DNA of 64,000 nucleotides from Escallonia rubra (GCA_033065855.1 JAVXUO010000452.1:124001-188000); one strand, 5' to 3'; counted from the first letter of the stretch, positions 34,790 through 47,009 are shown. Program-made: numbers and translations. The notes: generated by a model from the letters alone, not told the origin.

Positions 34790-35350
34790 AGTCATCACTA
34801 TCAAATTGTAGATACATCCATGTTGCAGTATTGGGTTGCGAAGCTCTTTTTTTTTAAGTTAAACATGAGGATGATGATATATATAAGGGGGGGGGGGGGG
34901 GAACGGTCTATCCATGAATAAAGGAGTAGCGGAGCTACTTTCCATGGATAGTTAAAATACAGTAATAATTTACAACCATATCGAAAGTTTGTAAGAGAAG
35001 TAGCAGTCTAGAAAGCTAAGAGAGAACAGTAAGAAGATCTAAAAGTCAGTATCTTCATAAGTCTATTGTTCATGTCGATGATGTCAAAAGCTGCTATGAC
35101 TTGTCCTTAGCAAACTGGATCTGAGAGTTTGTACATAGGCAAATATGGATAAAGTGATATTCTTTGATGGCAAAATGAATATCTTTCAAAAATCCAGTAT
35201 AATGGGCACCAGCTACCCTATAGGTCTGAATAATAGAAAGAATGAAATCATCATGAGTATAAAGAAAAATATGAGAGAGATAATCTGGTTAGCCAAAGTA
35301 GACTGATAAGCAAGCTTTAAGACTCGCTTCTTTATGTGAATTAGCATAAA
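34790..35350. other. Spacer with a 15-G run
   Basis: Contains a homopolymer of 15 G (34887-34901) and otherwise AT-rich sequence with no recognised gene. Confidence 0.6.
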
Positions 35351-36071
35351 AAAGGGCTAATTACACATATGTCCCTGAGGTTAGGGGTAACCACAGTCAA
35401 TGACACAAAGTTTCAAAATTTAACATTCCATGACCAAAAGTGTTTCAAATGTATCACCAGTGTTCATCCGTCAGGGTTCCGTCCAAAAAGTGTACTTTTT
35501 TTATGATGTCATCAATACGTATTTTGAAAATCCCAACTTTACCCTTATACTGTATAGAACAGTATAAGGCAAAAAATTTCTCACGTGCCGGGCATTTCCC
35601 GCTTCCAATTTCAAACTGTACTTGTTAACTCAAATGGGTATTAAACAAATGGACAGAAAGGTGAAATTTGGACATTCTGTGCGATTGCAAAAGAAGAACA
35701 ATGAACCCTATGAACGACTGAGGCAAATTTTCTTAAAGGACTAAGCACGAAGGTGGACAGCTTGGATTCAGTGTGATTGCAAAGTAGGATATACAAAAGC
35801 CACAGCAGATTAAAGGTAAACTGAGCTAACCTTGGGTTACGAAATTAGGGTTTATCAAATTTAGGGCAAAATTTGGGTTTACTTCGAAATTAGGGTTGTC
35901 AACCAAAATTTAGGCTTTGTTGTCTTCGTTTATCCCCAAACATCTACTATTATATATGCATCTATATCTACCGGTATATATGCACACCAGATGTTTGTTA
36001 AAAGTCCCCAGTGTGTTTTTTAGATTTTTCTTGTTTGTTACCTAAGCACTTATATCCTTTTCATTTGCAGA

Positions 36072-36473
36072 TTGTTCATGTCAATATCCAGGTTTTCTTC
36101 AAGCATTGGACGTAAGAGATCGAATCAACCATGTGACCTGAACTATGAGGAAAAAAATTGCAATTGTGGACACAAGGCTTCGATTAGGGTTTCATGGTCC
36201 AACAATAACAAACATAAGTTGTACTACACATGTCCATTTGGAGAGTGCAACATGTTTGCATGGTGCAATCCTACCAATCTTGGCCTTCTTGCACTCCAGC
36301 TTGGCACCCAGAATGTACCTGAAGCCATGGGTCAGTTTGGTGGTTAAATGGAGCATGATAGGCCACTAGTTATGAGGGTTGACAGCTTGAAAGAGATCAT
36401 GAAACTGTTGAAAATGGCTTTGATAGACTGCTTCTTAATGTGTTTAATGGCCATTGCCATTGGAGTGAAGTAG
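36072..36473 (+). pseudogene. GRF-type zinc finger protein with premature stop
   Basis: Preceded by an acceptor-like CATTTGCAG. Residues about 32-68 are CNCGHKASIRVSWSNN...CPFGECNMFAWC, the GRF zinc finger (CxCG...C...C) of small plant proteins. The frame meets TAA at 36345-36347. It then continues in the same frame with MEHDRPLVMRVDSLKEIMKL and a hydrophobic helix ending IAIGVK before tandem stops (36471-36476). Family members typically have this coiled segment plus a C-terminal membrane helix, so the TAA looks like a nonsense mutation. Three residues before the second ATG nothing is missing. The gene lies inside the MULE, divergent from the transposase; its role there is unknown. Confidence 0.75.
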
Positions 36474-36479
36474 TAGGGT

Positions 36480-37240
36480 TTGGGCAGTTTAGGGCTGTAG
36501 TATTTGATGACTATTATGTAATGGTTGTTCTTGTTTCTTTAGTGAAGTAATTTGTGTATGTCAAACCTTTTATTTAGTGAAGTAACTTGTTGTTTGCAAC
36601 AAATGTGCACAGAAGTATTTACAATAGATTTTGTATGGTAATTATTGCAAAGATGTCCAAACTTCAACATCTTTGTAACAGTTATGTCCAAATAGCAATT
36701 CAGTCGTGTAACATTTATGTCCAAACTGAAAATAACATGTATCATCCATATCCAAAACTTACCAAACCTGTAACAGTTAACTCCAAAATGACACAACTCA
36801 TTCTCAAACTCATACCCAAACCAACATTGTAACAACAATGCAACTCATAGCACATGACTGTCAAGTCCAAAACACATCTTTCATCCAATATAAAATAACA
36901 TCCCTAAATTCATCTTGACATCTTTCAACAACAATGCAAATGTAATTAACATCCCTAAGCACAATTAGCATCCCTAAGCAATTACAGACACTACAGTCAT
37001 GTCCAAAAAGACTGCTAATTACAAAAGTTTACACCTTAAGCACATTTACAAAAGTCACATTTAAACCGAAACCCTAAGGTCTGGAACTTGAAGGAGCAAC
37101 AGCTTGGGAGCTTGAAAGAGCAGCAGCAGCTTGAGAGCTTGAAGGAGCAGCATCAGCAGAACTAGTGGCCTGTTGTGTATGATGTAAAAAAACCATTAGA
37201 AAGAAGAAGTTAAAAAAAATACAGAGACTACTGGTAGGTG
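36480..37240. other. MULE internal non-coding stretch
   Basis: AT-rich, with repeated short phrases (ATGTCCAAA, CATCCCTAA, AGCAGCAGCTTG) and no recognised gene. The transposase C-terminus begins just right of it. Confidence 0.5.
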
Positions 37241-37244
37241 TTAG

Positions 37245-40069
37245 TCATACCCTTGCCCTTACAGGAGCTCTTTGGCATGTCCTTCTGTTATATCCAAGCT
37301 CCTTGCACAGTGAACACCTAAGTGTGCTTGACCTGGTTTGACTTGGTGTTGGCTCATCTGCTTGCCTTTTTCTATTTTTCCTAGGCCTGCCTGGGAGCCT
37401 TCTCAGAGGTTGGGGTAAAATTATTGGAGGAGTAACTTCCATATCAGGCCACAACTTCATGTCTGGTACACGATGAATCATACCTTCATAGGCCTTCAAA
37501 AATTTGTCCTTGTGGAAGCAAGGATCACGAAAGTCTTCAAGCATACCCCTTCTATAAGATATGCATGCAGCAGCATGCCTACAAGGAATCCCACTCACAT
37601 CCCATGCCTTACATTCACAGCTCATCCTCTCAAGATTAATGATGTAGTTGATGCAAAACTCAGTTACTTGAAGTTACTTGAAATTCATTGTCATCAGCTA
37701 CTAGAAGTGTACATTTTCTACCTGCCTCTCTATTCTTGTTCAGCTTTGCCAAAATACTTGGGGGTATAACAATGTCCCAAGTTGATACTAATTGCAACCT
37801 CATGTGAAACCTGCCCATCAGTTTACTCCTTACTTGCTCCACCAAGCTCAACACAGGCAAATACCTCAAGTCCCATAATCAACTGTTGAAGCTCTCAGTG
37901 ATGTTATTTGTGATACTATCACACCTTGCCATTGGATCAAATCCAAACCTTGTCCATGATGACAATGGCAAGTTAGTAAGCCAATCATAAGCTGCCCTAC
38001 TTTGGTCCTTTATTTTCTCCATTGCATACTTAAATGTTTTTGCATTATAAGCCCTAGCAGTCATCCAAAAGCTATTTCTCAACAACAAACCATGATGCTT
38101 AGCCTTGAAATTTGCATATATGCCTGCAACAGTGCCTATTGTAGACATTGGGGAAGATATGGTTGATTGCCTCCCCTAACCCCTTCTGCCTATCAGTCAT
38201 AAATGTTCAAGGATGCTCATCCCTGCCCTCTCCAATTTGAGGCCAGAGAAAAACTCCCGACTGTCCTTGTTCTCATTCTCAACAATGCCAAATGCTACAG
38301 GAAACAAGCCATTGTTCCCATCAATGGAAATGGCAGCCAACAGTACACCCACATATGTTCATTTTAGATGGCATCTATCAAACCCTATCCATGGCCTACA
38401 CCCCTTTAGGAATCCATCAATCATGGCAGGAAAGGTGATAAACATCCTTTTGAATGAAGTTGGAATTGTGAGGTCAGGCCTATTGTATTCTAATTCCAAC
38501 ACTGCTTCAGGGTTTGTCCTCTTAACCATCTCCTTATACATTGGAAGCTTAGCATATGACTCAGCATGTCCTCCATCTATCTCATCTAATTCTATTTTCT
38601 TGGCCCTATATAACTGCATTCTACTAGTTTGCACCCCATACTTCTGCATTTCTGCCATCATACCAGCAATTTTAATATTTGGATTTGATCTAATGAGATC
38701 TATGAGCTTGTTAGCAATCCAATGTGATGTAGCTTCTGGGATTCTGCCTTCTCTAACACAAGTGTGGGCTGGTCCAATAGACTTAATCTTGAGTGTTGTT
38801 TTATCATGGCATACAGATGCATGAATTTTCCAAGGGCAGCTATCTCTTGCACAATGCCCACTGACTCTTACAAAATCACTCTTATCTCTGACCAACTTAA
38901 ACCCATCTTGTATCACATAGTCCTTCAATGCACTTCTAAATGAATGTACATCCTCAAATAGCAGGCCTACCTCAAATAAAATAGGCCCAGCAGTTGGCTT
39001 TTCAAAGACCTTTCCTCTCAATTTTTCAGTTTTATCCTTCCCAACATCAACACTAGAGTCACTATCATGTTGTGGTTCACAGTCATCACTCCCTTCATAG
39101 TCAGGCATATCATCCCCATGCATCCCCACCCCATCATCACTACTTGAATCTAGATCATCACTTTCCCCTAGGCTAACATCCTCATCCTCACTGTCCTCAC
39201 CACTGCTCACCATTGCCCTCACTGTTTCATCACTCCCCTCCTCACTGCTCACCACTGCCCTCACTATTTCATTTACATCCTCACCACTGCCCTCCCTGTC
39301 TCTTGCCTCATCACTATCCTCCTCCTCACTGCTCACCATTTCCCTTGTTTCACTTTCATCCTCACTACTGCCCTCACTGTCACTTGCTTCATCAATATCC
39401 TCCTCAATTGTTTCCCCTCTATTAACTGTTTCAGTTATATCCTCATCTATGTTATCTGTTTCAATTGTATCCTTATCTATGTTATATGTTTCAGTTGTAT
39501 CCGTATCTCTTCTTCTAGCTGTATCAGTTGTATCCTTATCTCTGTTATCTGTTTCAGTTATATCCTTATCTCTGTTATCTGTTTCAGTTATATCCTCATC
39601 CATGTGTTCACTGTTAGCTGTTTCAGTTACAATCTCCTCCTTGGTTTCCCTGTTCCCTGTTTCCACTCTATCCTCGTTACTGCTCACCCTGGGCATAACA
39701 ACTACATCATCTTCTACTTGCCCAGACTCTTCTTCAGGAGCAGCCCCAATTTGTAGGGTCTCATATACCATTTCTGGTACTGCCTCCATAGCAGACACAT
39801 AAACATCTATCACTTTCACTCTCTTGTTTTAACCTAAACATTTCCATCAAACTCCTATCATCTACAATGTCAATACACATCTCAGTCCCACCAACCAAAG
39901 CACTCATGGCAAACATTACACTAACATTGCTCAAAACATCCTGAAGTCTCAGACTACATATGTCCTCTAGCAGCTCTATGTAACTGTACCTATCTGGATC
40001 AACATTGGGTATTGTGAACTCAAACTTGTTATCATAATGCACCCTAAGATCATGGCTAAGAAAAGCCAT
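37245..40069 (-). pseudogene. MULE transposase (MURA type), decayed
   Basis: Starts MAFLSHDLRVHYDNKFEF (PB1-like N-terminal region), then a long acidic, Thr-rich stretch, then the MuDR DNA-binding region (EVGLLFEDVHSFRSALKDY, VSGHCARDSCPWKIHAS, GPAHTC). The MULE DDE core follows in pieces: FDRCHLK (first Asp), LLAAISIDGNNGLFPVAFGI, FMTDRQKGLGEA (second Asp, another frame) and NNITESFNS (Glu). Then a SWIM zinc finger CECKAWDV...CRHAAACI at about 37560-37620 and a C-terminal zinc knuckle CSLCKELGYNRRTC lacking its His. Breaks: a frame change near 39826, TGA right after FDRCHLK (38359), a frame change near 38200 and a stop near 37879. DDE, SWIM and knuckle in this order are diagnostic of plant MULEs. 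Confidence 0.9.
39400..39640 (-). repeat. Minisatellite encoding acidic ETDNRDKD-like repeats
   Basis: Inside the transposase gene, units reading variants of DKDITETDNR repeat about six times at the protein level, from GTTTCAGTTATATCC-type DNA units. This is a slippage-prone linker between the N-terminal region and the DNA-binding domain. Confidence 0.8.
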
Positions 40070-41126
40070 AACTGAACCTGGTATAAGATCAAAAAAAGAA
40101 AAAAATCCTACATTTAAATACATCTGTAAAGGCTGTAGATTAACATGTAAGGGCAAAAGACTGCATAAACAACAATACACAACATCATTTGTCACTAATT
40201 AAGGTTTTTAAAGAAAACCCCCAATTTTTCATTCCCGCAAACTACTATACCTAAACAGATACATCAAATACTAGACGAGCAACTAACCTACATAACATAC
40301 AACCCACTACATTTTCAATTAAAGATATATCTCAAGAAAAAAAAACCCTGGACACTTTACATTTGCATGCTATCACAGACATACATTTAAATCGACACAG
40401 AAAACTGTAAACCCTAAAATTCGAACTGAGTAGTGGAATATCATAACATGCAATCATCTACGATGTGTTGATCTACGAGAAAATGAGTGTAAAAAAACCT
40501 ACATTTTACAGAAAAGAAACCCAAACACAGTGTATTAACATTTCAAGAAAAGGATCGACACTGGGTTGTAAATGAGTTCGTGAATGCTAACATGTTTCTT
40601 GCGCAGCCTTCTCATGTCAACCACGACCTCAATCTTCCACGAACTAGCGGTTTTTAGGGTTTTTTTGGTGATGAAGCAAGATGAACAGACGGGCAGCGAA
40701 GAGAGAGAGGGGAGAGAGAAAAGGGATAATAAAGAACTGTCGCACGATCATGAACTTTCCCGCTTTCTGCCTCCCAGGGGCAAATCAGGATTTCAACTTT
40801 TATTTAGGGGCAAATAGGTCTTTTCGTCAAAACCGTTAAGTATTTTGGTATTCCGTTTGGTCAATGGACATAAGTGTAATTATTGTAAACTATTGTCATC
40901 GCGTGTAATTACCCTCAAACCTCAAGGACATAGGTGTAATTAGCCCTAAAAAAATTTTGAAAAATGTGTAAGGGTGAGGGTGGGGAGGAGTTATTGACAA
41001 AAATATAAAGGCTAAATTGGTGGGTTAAAGCATCAAAGTGGAATCCCAAAATAACTGAGAGGATGATAGAATTGGGACAAAGGCAATTTTGAGCGTAATA
41101 TTGTTGCTCAATATTGTTGGATTTGT

Positions 41127-41236
41127 ATCCTCAAGGGGTGGTAGAAGTGGCAAAGGGCCTCGAGGAATTACCTCGAGGCCCCGAGTTCGATTTCCCATAC
41201 CGATAGGCCATAGTTCTTAACATTCCAAAAAAACAA
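41127..41236 (+). mobile_element. Short tRNA-like SINE, 110 bp
   Basis: Contains an A-box-like GGTAGAAGTGGC and a B-box-like GAGTTCGATTTCC about 40 bp later, a short 3' body and a terminal A-rich CAAAAAAACAA. It is flanked by ATTGTTGGATTTGT (41113-41126) and ATTGTTAGATTTGT (41237-41250), a 14-bp TSD with one mismatch. This is the structure of a tRNA-derived SINE. A tRNA gene is excluded because no cloverleaf closes. Confidence 0.85.
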
Positions 41237-41657
41237 ATTGTTAGATTTGTTTAATTTTTATATTTGGAATTATGGTAGTTCCTTTAAGTGCTAGAGGGAG
41301 TCTCATCAACTGCATCTAAGGACGAAACAGTATTTCAAACATGGTCTATGACAGGAATAATGTTGCACAACCGATAAGCAAGTGACATGTATCCTTCTAA
41401 TAGCCATACGCTGATAAGTGACACATATGTCTTTTTGCAATTTGCCGCAGTTAAGCTGCTGTCCTTGAAGGATAAGTAAGTATATAATCCTTAAGTTAAC
41501 TAGAGGGTAATTGACTTAGTCAATTTGACTATAAGAGTATCACTATAAGGAAATAATCTACCGCAGCTCTCTAGATCAAAGGTTAAGTCCCGACTCGTAC
41601 CCTCGACATGTTTTCTCTTGCTTTTCCATACAAATTCGATCTGCACATAGGCATCAC

Positions 41658-43522
41658 TAGGGGTGGCAATTGCAACCCAAACCCATTTACCCGCCCAAAT
41701 CTGCCCATTTAAAAATGACTCAAAACCACCCATTTAGATTAATGGGTCAAATGGGTCAAGAATCTTGCAACCCATTAACCCATTAATTTCTATGGGTTAC
41801 AAATGGGTGCCCATTACCCATTAATTCTCATTCTTCTCTCTTCCTTCATCCACACTGAGGACACACGACATTCACCCACAGGCCACAGGCGTTCACCGTC
41901 GACACTGCCGCCACAACTCTCGCCGTCGACACACGATGAAATTTCACCGTCATCACCGCCACCGCCGACCTTCTATGACAGGTAAGCTTCTTCTCCCGTC
42001 GTTCTCTCCATCTCTTTCTCTTTTGATCAATCTTCTCACTTCTCCTTCGATCTCCGTCTCTCTTTTATTCCGACAAGTCAACGTATTTTGAAATCTTAGT
42101 TTATTCATATTCGAGTGTATTGCAGAGTGAGTAGTACATAGTGGCGTGTCATTGCATTCATAGAAGCTTACCCGTCAGGTGCTCGATAAAATGTCTGTAA
42201 GAAATGATTTTGCTGAATGAGTTATTGACTTTGCCATTTTGTTCAAATCACGCTGACGGGTTTTGGCAGCTGTATTTTGAGGATGATGGTTTAAGCATAT
42301 TATACAAGTTTTTCAGTTGATTTTGAGATTCAACCTTACCGTACTAGCTATAGATCTTTGATTCCCAAAATGGAAGTCTAATTATGGAGCATAGGTAGTG
42401 CTTGACTGGCGTGAAAGCTGAAAATTGCTACTAACATACGCAAGACCCGTATATAAATTTCTCCCAGTCAAATATAAATTACATGTAGTGGATTACATAA
42501 AAATGTGTCCGTGAACTTGGTTAAGAGCAGTTCATTTATATAAGTAAATGACATCTATAATTATTCCTGCATTGGATGCTATACTAGCAACTCTACAGTC
42601 ATATTATCCTTGTAACACAATCATGTATAGTAATGAGGAAGTCAAGTCAGAGCTCAGTATGGATGAGGTAGTGTTCACTGGGTTGTGCATCATCAGCCTG
42701 TTTGACAATGAATTTCTTGTCTGAAGAATTTAGACATTCTGCTGAAGGCTGTACATATCCATAGCCAAAGTCTGTGGCAGAGTTGCAGTAGGTCTCAGTT
42801 GTGCCATCCATCTTCACTAAGTTGATGTTGTTAAGCACCAAGTGGCTACAGGAAACCGTGTCACTGTAGGCGAATTTCATGGCCTTGGCGGTCTTTGTAG
42901 TCTCACTGATGTTCTGGTACATGATTTGGCTAATTGCCACAGCTGTTATCTACAAAAAGCGAGTGAAAACAAGTTTGTTTTTTGTCTCAGAATTTGAAAT
43001 TATTTGAAATTTTTATACGAAATAAAGTTTATGAGTATTTCTGCAGAACACTTTCGATTTGGTTGTAACCACAATACTATATTTTGTCTTTTCATGAAAA
43101 GTAGCTTGTCTACTCGTGTACTTCCTCCCCTCCCCCCTAACATTCTTAAGTTTAAACTAAAAAAGAAAAAATGAGTGCGTAACTTATTTATTAGAAGTGT
43201 AGAAGTGCAATTTAATATGACAATATTATCATCATTTCTAAGGAAAAAAAAAGTTTGAAATACTAAAGTCAAAAAGTCAACGGGTCGGGTCAAAGTGGGT
43301 CAGTCCAGGTGCTGTGTCGGGTCAGAAACTGGGTCGAGTGAGAAATTGTCAAATTGGTTTGGGTCTTGATAAATGGGTCATGTTGGGATAATGGGTTAAA
43401 CCAACTCATTTAATGATTGACCCAGTTAACCCATAAATAAATGGGTCTAAATGGGTCAGCCACCCATTTTACCCAAACCCATTTGACCCAAATCCAAATC
43501 CAACCCACCCACCCATTTTGCT
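41658..43522. mobile_element. Pack-MULE carrying a polygalacturonase exon, 1865 bp
   Basis: Flanked by AGGCATCAC on both sides (41649-41657 and 43523-43531; also preceded by T on both), a 9-10-bp TSD characteristic of MULEs. The ends are rich in complementary CCCATTTACCC/GGGTCAAATGGG motifs over more than 100 bp (GGGGTGGCAA at the left, its complement partly eroded at the right). The empty site is seen in arm 1 near 16300. It contains a minus-strand GH28 exon and a gene-leader-like stretch (41870-41990). Confidence 0.88.
42647..42949 (-). pseudogene. Captured polygalacturonase (GH28) terminal exon
   Basis: After an acceptor TTTTTGTAG the frame reads AISQIMYQNISETTKTAKAM, KFAYSDTVSCSHLVLNNINL, TETYCNSATDFGYG and PSAECLNSSDK. 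This matches the C-terminal exon of plant polygalacturonases (cell-wall pectin hydrolases), downstream of the catalytic residues. The catalytic NTD, DD and GHG motifs are absent, so it cannot encode an enzyme. It lies inside the Pack-MULE. Confidence 0.85.
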
Positions 43523-45119
43523 AGGCATCACAAATTCTCCTCGTGAGCCTCTATAACTAATAAAAGTTTGTCAAATGTTATTCATTAATTTATCTATCCT
43601 TTTAAAATCACAAGAACCTTATTAGATATGTTGTAGAAAGTTTCATATGAATCTCGTCAAAGAAATAAATCTAGCAATCAAAATTCTAATTAAGTTGCTC
43701 TGTCATAGAGAGAGAAGTTACCGTTCCATCTTTTCCAAAGCCTCCCATACTCATCTTCAGTTCCATATGAAAAAACCTCCAAGTATTTGGTAATTGAGTA
43801 TAGCTTGACGACAGATCCAATGCCTCAAACCAACGAAAACCTATAACAAAATCGAGACAGTCAAGTTGTGAGAAGGAGGAGCTCATAGCTAGAGTCAAGC
43901 TGGTGAAACAAATAGAATGGCCAATCTCAAACTGCATTCAGTTTGAGAACACAGAGCAGAAATGGCAAATCTACTTTGAATGTTTCAGGGGTTTCGGTGC
44001 TTACCCCTTAGTCTTCTTGGATTCACCATACTTCCATGGGAAAAAATCGCTGTATCCTCTGATGTAGGAGGAGTATACATGGAAGATATATAACATTTTG
44101 GATTCATGTTCATGCATGAAGATTCAACACAATTTTAAATACAAGGGGAAGTGAAGAGTGATGAATCTGAGTGAGGTTGGTCGAGTTGGTTGAGAAATTC
44201 AAAGATGCATTTTCTTCGTGGCAGGTGGTGAGGTACGTAGCATCAATGGTGCTCATAAAAGTGAATACAGAGAACTTCAATGATGCATTTTCTCACACAT
44301 TCTTATTTAATAAGTTTGTGAAAGCAAGTATTAGCAGAGAGACTAAGTCGACGAGAGAGAGAATATAACTAGACTTCTAAGTCTACAGTTTTAAAATTTC
44401 GTTTTATGAGTCCGATGAATCTCATCGAAGAAAGTACATTTCGTTTAATCTTAATTTTATTTTCAATGTTGGTTTTTGATAAATCAAAAAATGTAGTTAA
44501 ATTAAGTTGTACCTTTTTACATCTTGAATCCATATCTCCCTTGCATGAAACCCAATCTTTTTATGCCAGCGCACGTGCGATTCAGCTTACTTCTCGAGGA
44601 TTAGATTGTTGGTTTTCTTTGTCAACTACTTCCAAGGAGATTTCTCCTCTCAAAAACAAAAAGGTAAACAAGAATAAAATGAAAACTACGGCGGTGAATT
44701 TCAATGACACGAACATATTAAATAGCATCTTACCTCATCACAAAAAAAAAAAGCCCAATGGTCAACCCGCGTATCATTTCACAGCACCAGAGAACCATCA
44801 GCTTTACTTACGTTGCTCCCCATCTTTGCCCCAAGTTGCCAAACTTTTATTTTATTCGCCTTGCCGCACCCATTTAGATCCAACCCGCCACAGTAAACCC
44901 GATTCTATACGGGTAAACACGTTTAGTTTCTAATTCTCTTATGTTTTAAGCTACATATTTTTCACATAAAACAATTTTCTTTATTGAGGTGTGAGGTGGA
45001 CTGAGGTGGCTGCCAAAGTTGGACGGTAGTAATGGGGGACGTCGGTGACAGCCGAAAGAGGGAGATGTCGACTTTCAGAATTTCCTGGCCTGCAGTAGAT
45101 GCCGAAGTTTGGCGACGGG

Positions 45120-46680
45120 CGACGACGGTGGCTGCAGACAGAGGAAGGGTGGCAATAGCACACGGTAGCTATAACGCGTATCAAACAAGAGATTTTATGG
45201 ATTAAATTCATGTTGCTACGAGTTGAGCCACCCCATTTTCCTCTTTTTTTTCTCCTTCCTTTGTTTGAATAATAAAAATATTATATTATCAATTTGAGAG
45301 AACCAGTTAGAAGAGTTGAAAAATCACATGAACATATCTTGCTTAATTAATTCAAAAAATGCTCGATTTAGTACATTCCTTGATCAACCGAGACAACGAG
45401 TTAGGAAATCGGGGTGTATGGGCTTCTTAGCCTAATTAAGCCCAACCCAACTGAAACTGTCCCAGACCCGCCCAAACCGTCGCCTCTAGGATCAGGTGGT
45501 GCACTCACTATACATACGTAACAAGCCTGTTATCTACCCATGTATCAGCAGTTTTGCTTTTCAAGGGTTCTCTACAGAATCAGTAACATGATTTTGCAGT
45601 ACTTTTTCCCCACAAAGGAAATTGCTTCTTTCATGGGATAAGGGTTTAAAACTCGTTGTTTGTTGGTTTCAGATTATTTTTTTGTTGTTCGGAATAATCA
45701 AAATTACAATTTATATGACCTGTCAGTGTGGAAATTCGAACTCGAGACCTTAATGTTATTCTTCAAAGATCTTTGACACTTTACCTCATATTTGGAATTG
45801 AGGTGCTTGCGTGAGTTTCTGACGTGCTTCTGGGGGCAAAGACCAGGTTTTTTATTTTTATTTTTTTATCATCCCATTAATATTGCCGTTTGATATGATT
45901 GTTGTATTATTTTTTCTATGGAGTGATTTTGTAATTGAATATTGTGCACTATGCTTAACATTAAGTGCCAACTCCTTCTATAGAGTGCATTGTTATGACA
46001 ATGCACAGATAAAGGCCTATGCTTCTGCTATGCTTGAATTAGCTCTATTTAATTACACCATATTCCAAGATCCATTGTTAACCTTTAGTCAATTGAAAGA
46101 TGAATCTAACTTAATAAACATGTTGGCTAAATTTTGGTCAATGATTTACTTACTCTAAGGTTTACCGTTATCCTAATTAAAAAGAAAAAAACAAATATTT
46201 TCTTACATTTGTTGTAATATAGAAGCTTAGTAACATTCGTTTGTTTAATATTTATACTACCTATAAAAGTATGAATCTTGTAAATCATTGCGTTCCGTTT
46301 TCGTCCTTCATTAAATACTTCAATGACAATCCTTCAATGTAAACTCATTACTAATGTCCTAAACTTTTTTTTTTTTTTTCGGTTTTGCCCTTCGCTAATT
46401 TTACTCCAATGACAATCCTACCCTTGCGTAGTTAATTTCTTTGTAATGAGTTTACTGAACATTATGTGATAAATTTAATCTAAATCTACATTTATACATT
46501 GGGAAACGAAATGTGTGGTTGCAAAAAAAAGAAAAAGAAACCCTTTCAGTCCAAAAGAAAAACAAAGTTAGGAAATTAAAATTGCTGGACAAAAAAAAAA
46601 AACAACGACAACAAAAGAGTTCAAGCTTCAAAAACAGCTAATAAAAAAAGGGTACTCAAAGAACAAAAAAACAATAAACA
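45120..46680. other. Unassigned AT-rich stretch
   Basis: Holds an open plus-strand stretch at 45883-46158 (91 residues) without recognisable motifs and T- and A-rich tracts (46366-46379, 46591-46602). No transposon ends were found. Confidence 0.5.
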
Positions 46681-46800
46681 GACAAAAAAATGGGCCAAAG
46701 AAAAAAGAATAGTCTTCCCTTTCCCCTTCAGGCTTCAGTTCATGCATTTATCTGGACTCTTCCCTTTCCTCTTCAGTTCATTCATTCAATTGCCATAGAA

Positions 46801-47001
46801 ATGGCTTCATGCATGCCTTTCCACCTACCGTCTAATCCTCCAAAAAAAAATTCCTTCAAATTCCCTCTGCCAAATTCCTCAAACCGTCTTCTAAGAATTG
46901 AGTACAGATATTCACTGTACCTGGTAGATAAGATTGAAGAGCATACATTAGTCTTCTCAAATCCTTCGGTTTCTTCCGGTCTGTTGCCGGCGTTCTTTAC
47001 A
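46801..47001 (+). CDS. Possible first exon with transit-peptide-like N-terminus
   Basis: MASCMPFHLPSNPPKKNSFK begins a Ser/Pro/Lys-rich, acid-poor stretch like a plastid transit peptide. The frame stays open to TAG at 46999-47001; a splice donor before that (for example TG|GTAGATAAG near 46922) would be needed to join a downstream exon. It could be the start of the gene whose 3' exons lie at 49628-50014, but the connection is not demonstrated. Confidence 0.3.
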
Positions 47002-47009
47002 TAGAGTTT

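Larger units (their letters stand above)
35354..40946. mobile_element. MULE (Mutator-like) element, 5593 bp
   Basis: The left end GGGCTAATTACACATATGTC and the reverse complement of the right end GGGCTAATTACACCTATGTC match at 18 of 20 bases, continuing with GAGGTT. The flank TAAAAAA precedes the left end and TAAAAAAA follows the right, an A-rich TSD candidate. It contains a MURA-type transposase on the minus strand and a GRF zinc finger gene on the plus strand, divergently placed. It is autonomous-sized but disabled. Confidence 0.9.
41560..45115. repeat. Inverted duplication, arm 2
   Basis: Reverse complement of 14025-16400, with the Pack-MULE 41658-43522 inserted. Exon-like pieces on the minus strand occur around 43730-43850 (ending GAACG|GTAACT) and 43985-44050; their product is not recognised. 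A plus-strand segment near 44190-44280 is also shared. Confidence 0.85.

Noticed and set aside
41138..41213. tRNA gene
   Set aside because: A- and B-box-like motifs are present but no acceptor stem closes, and a 14-bp TSD shows it is a SINE.
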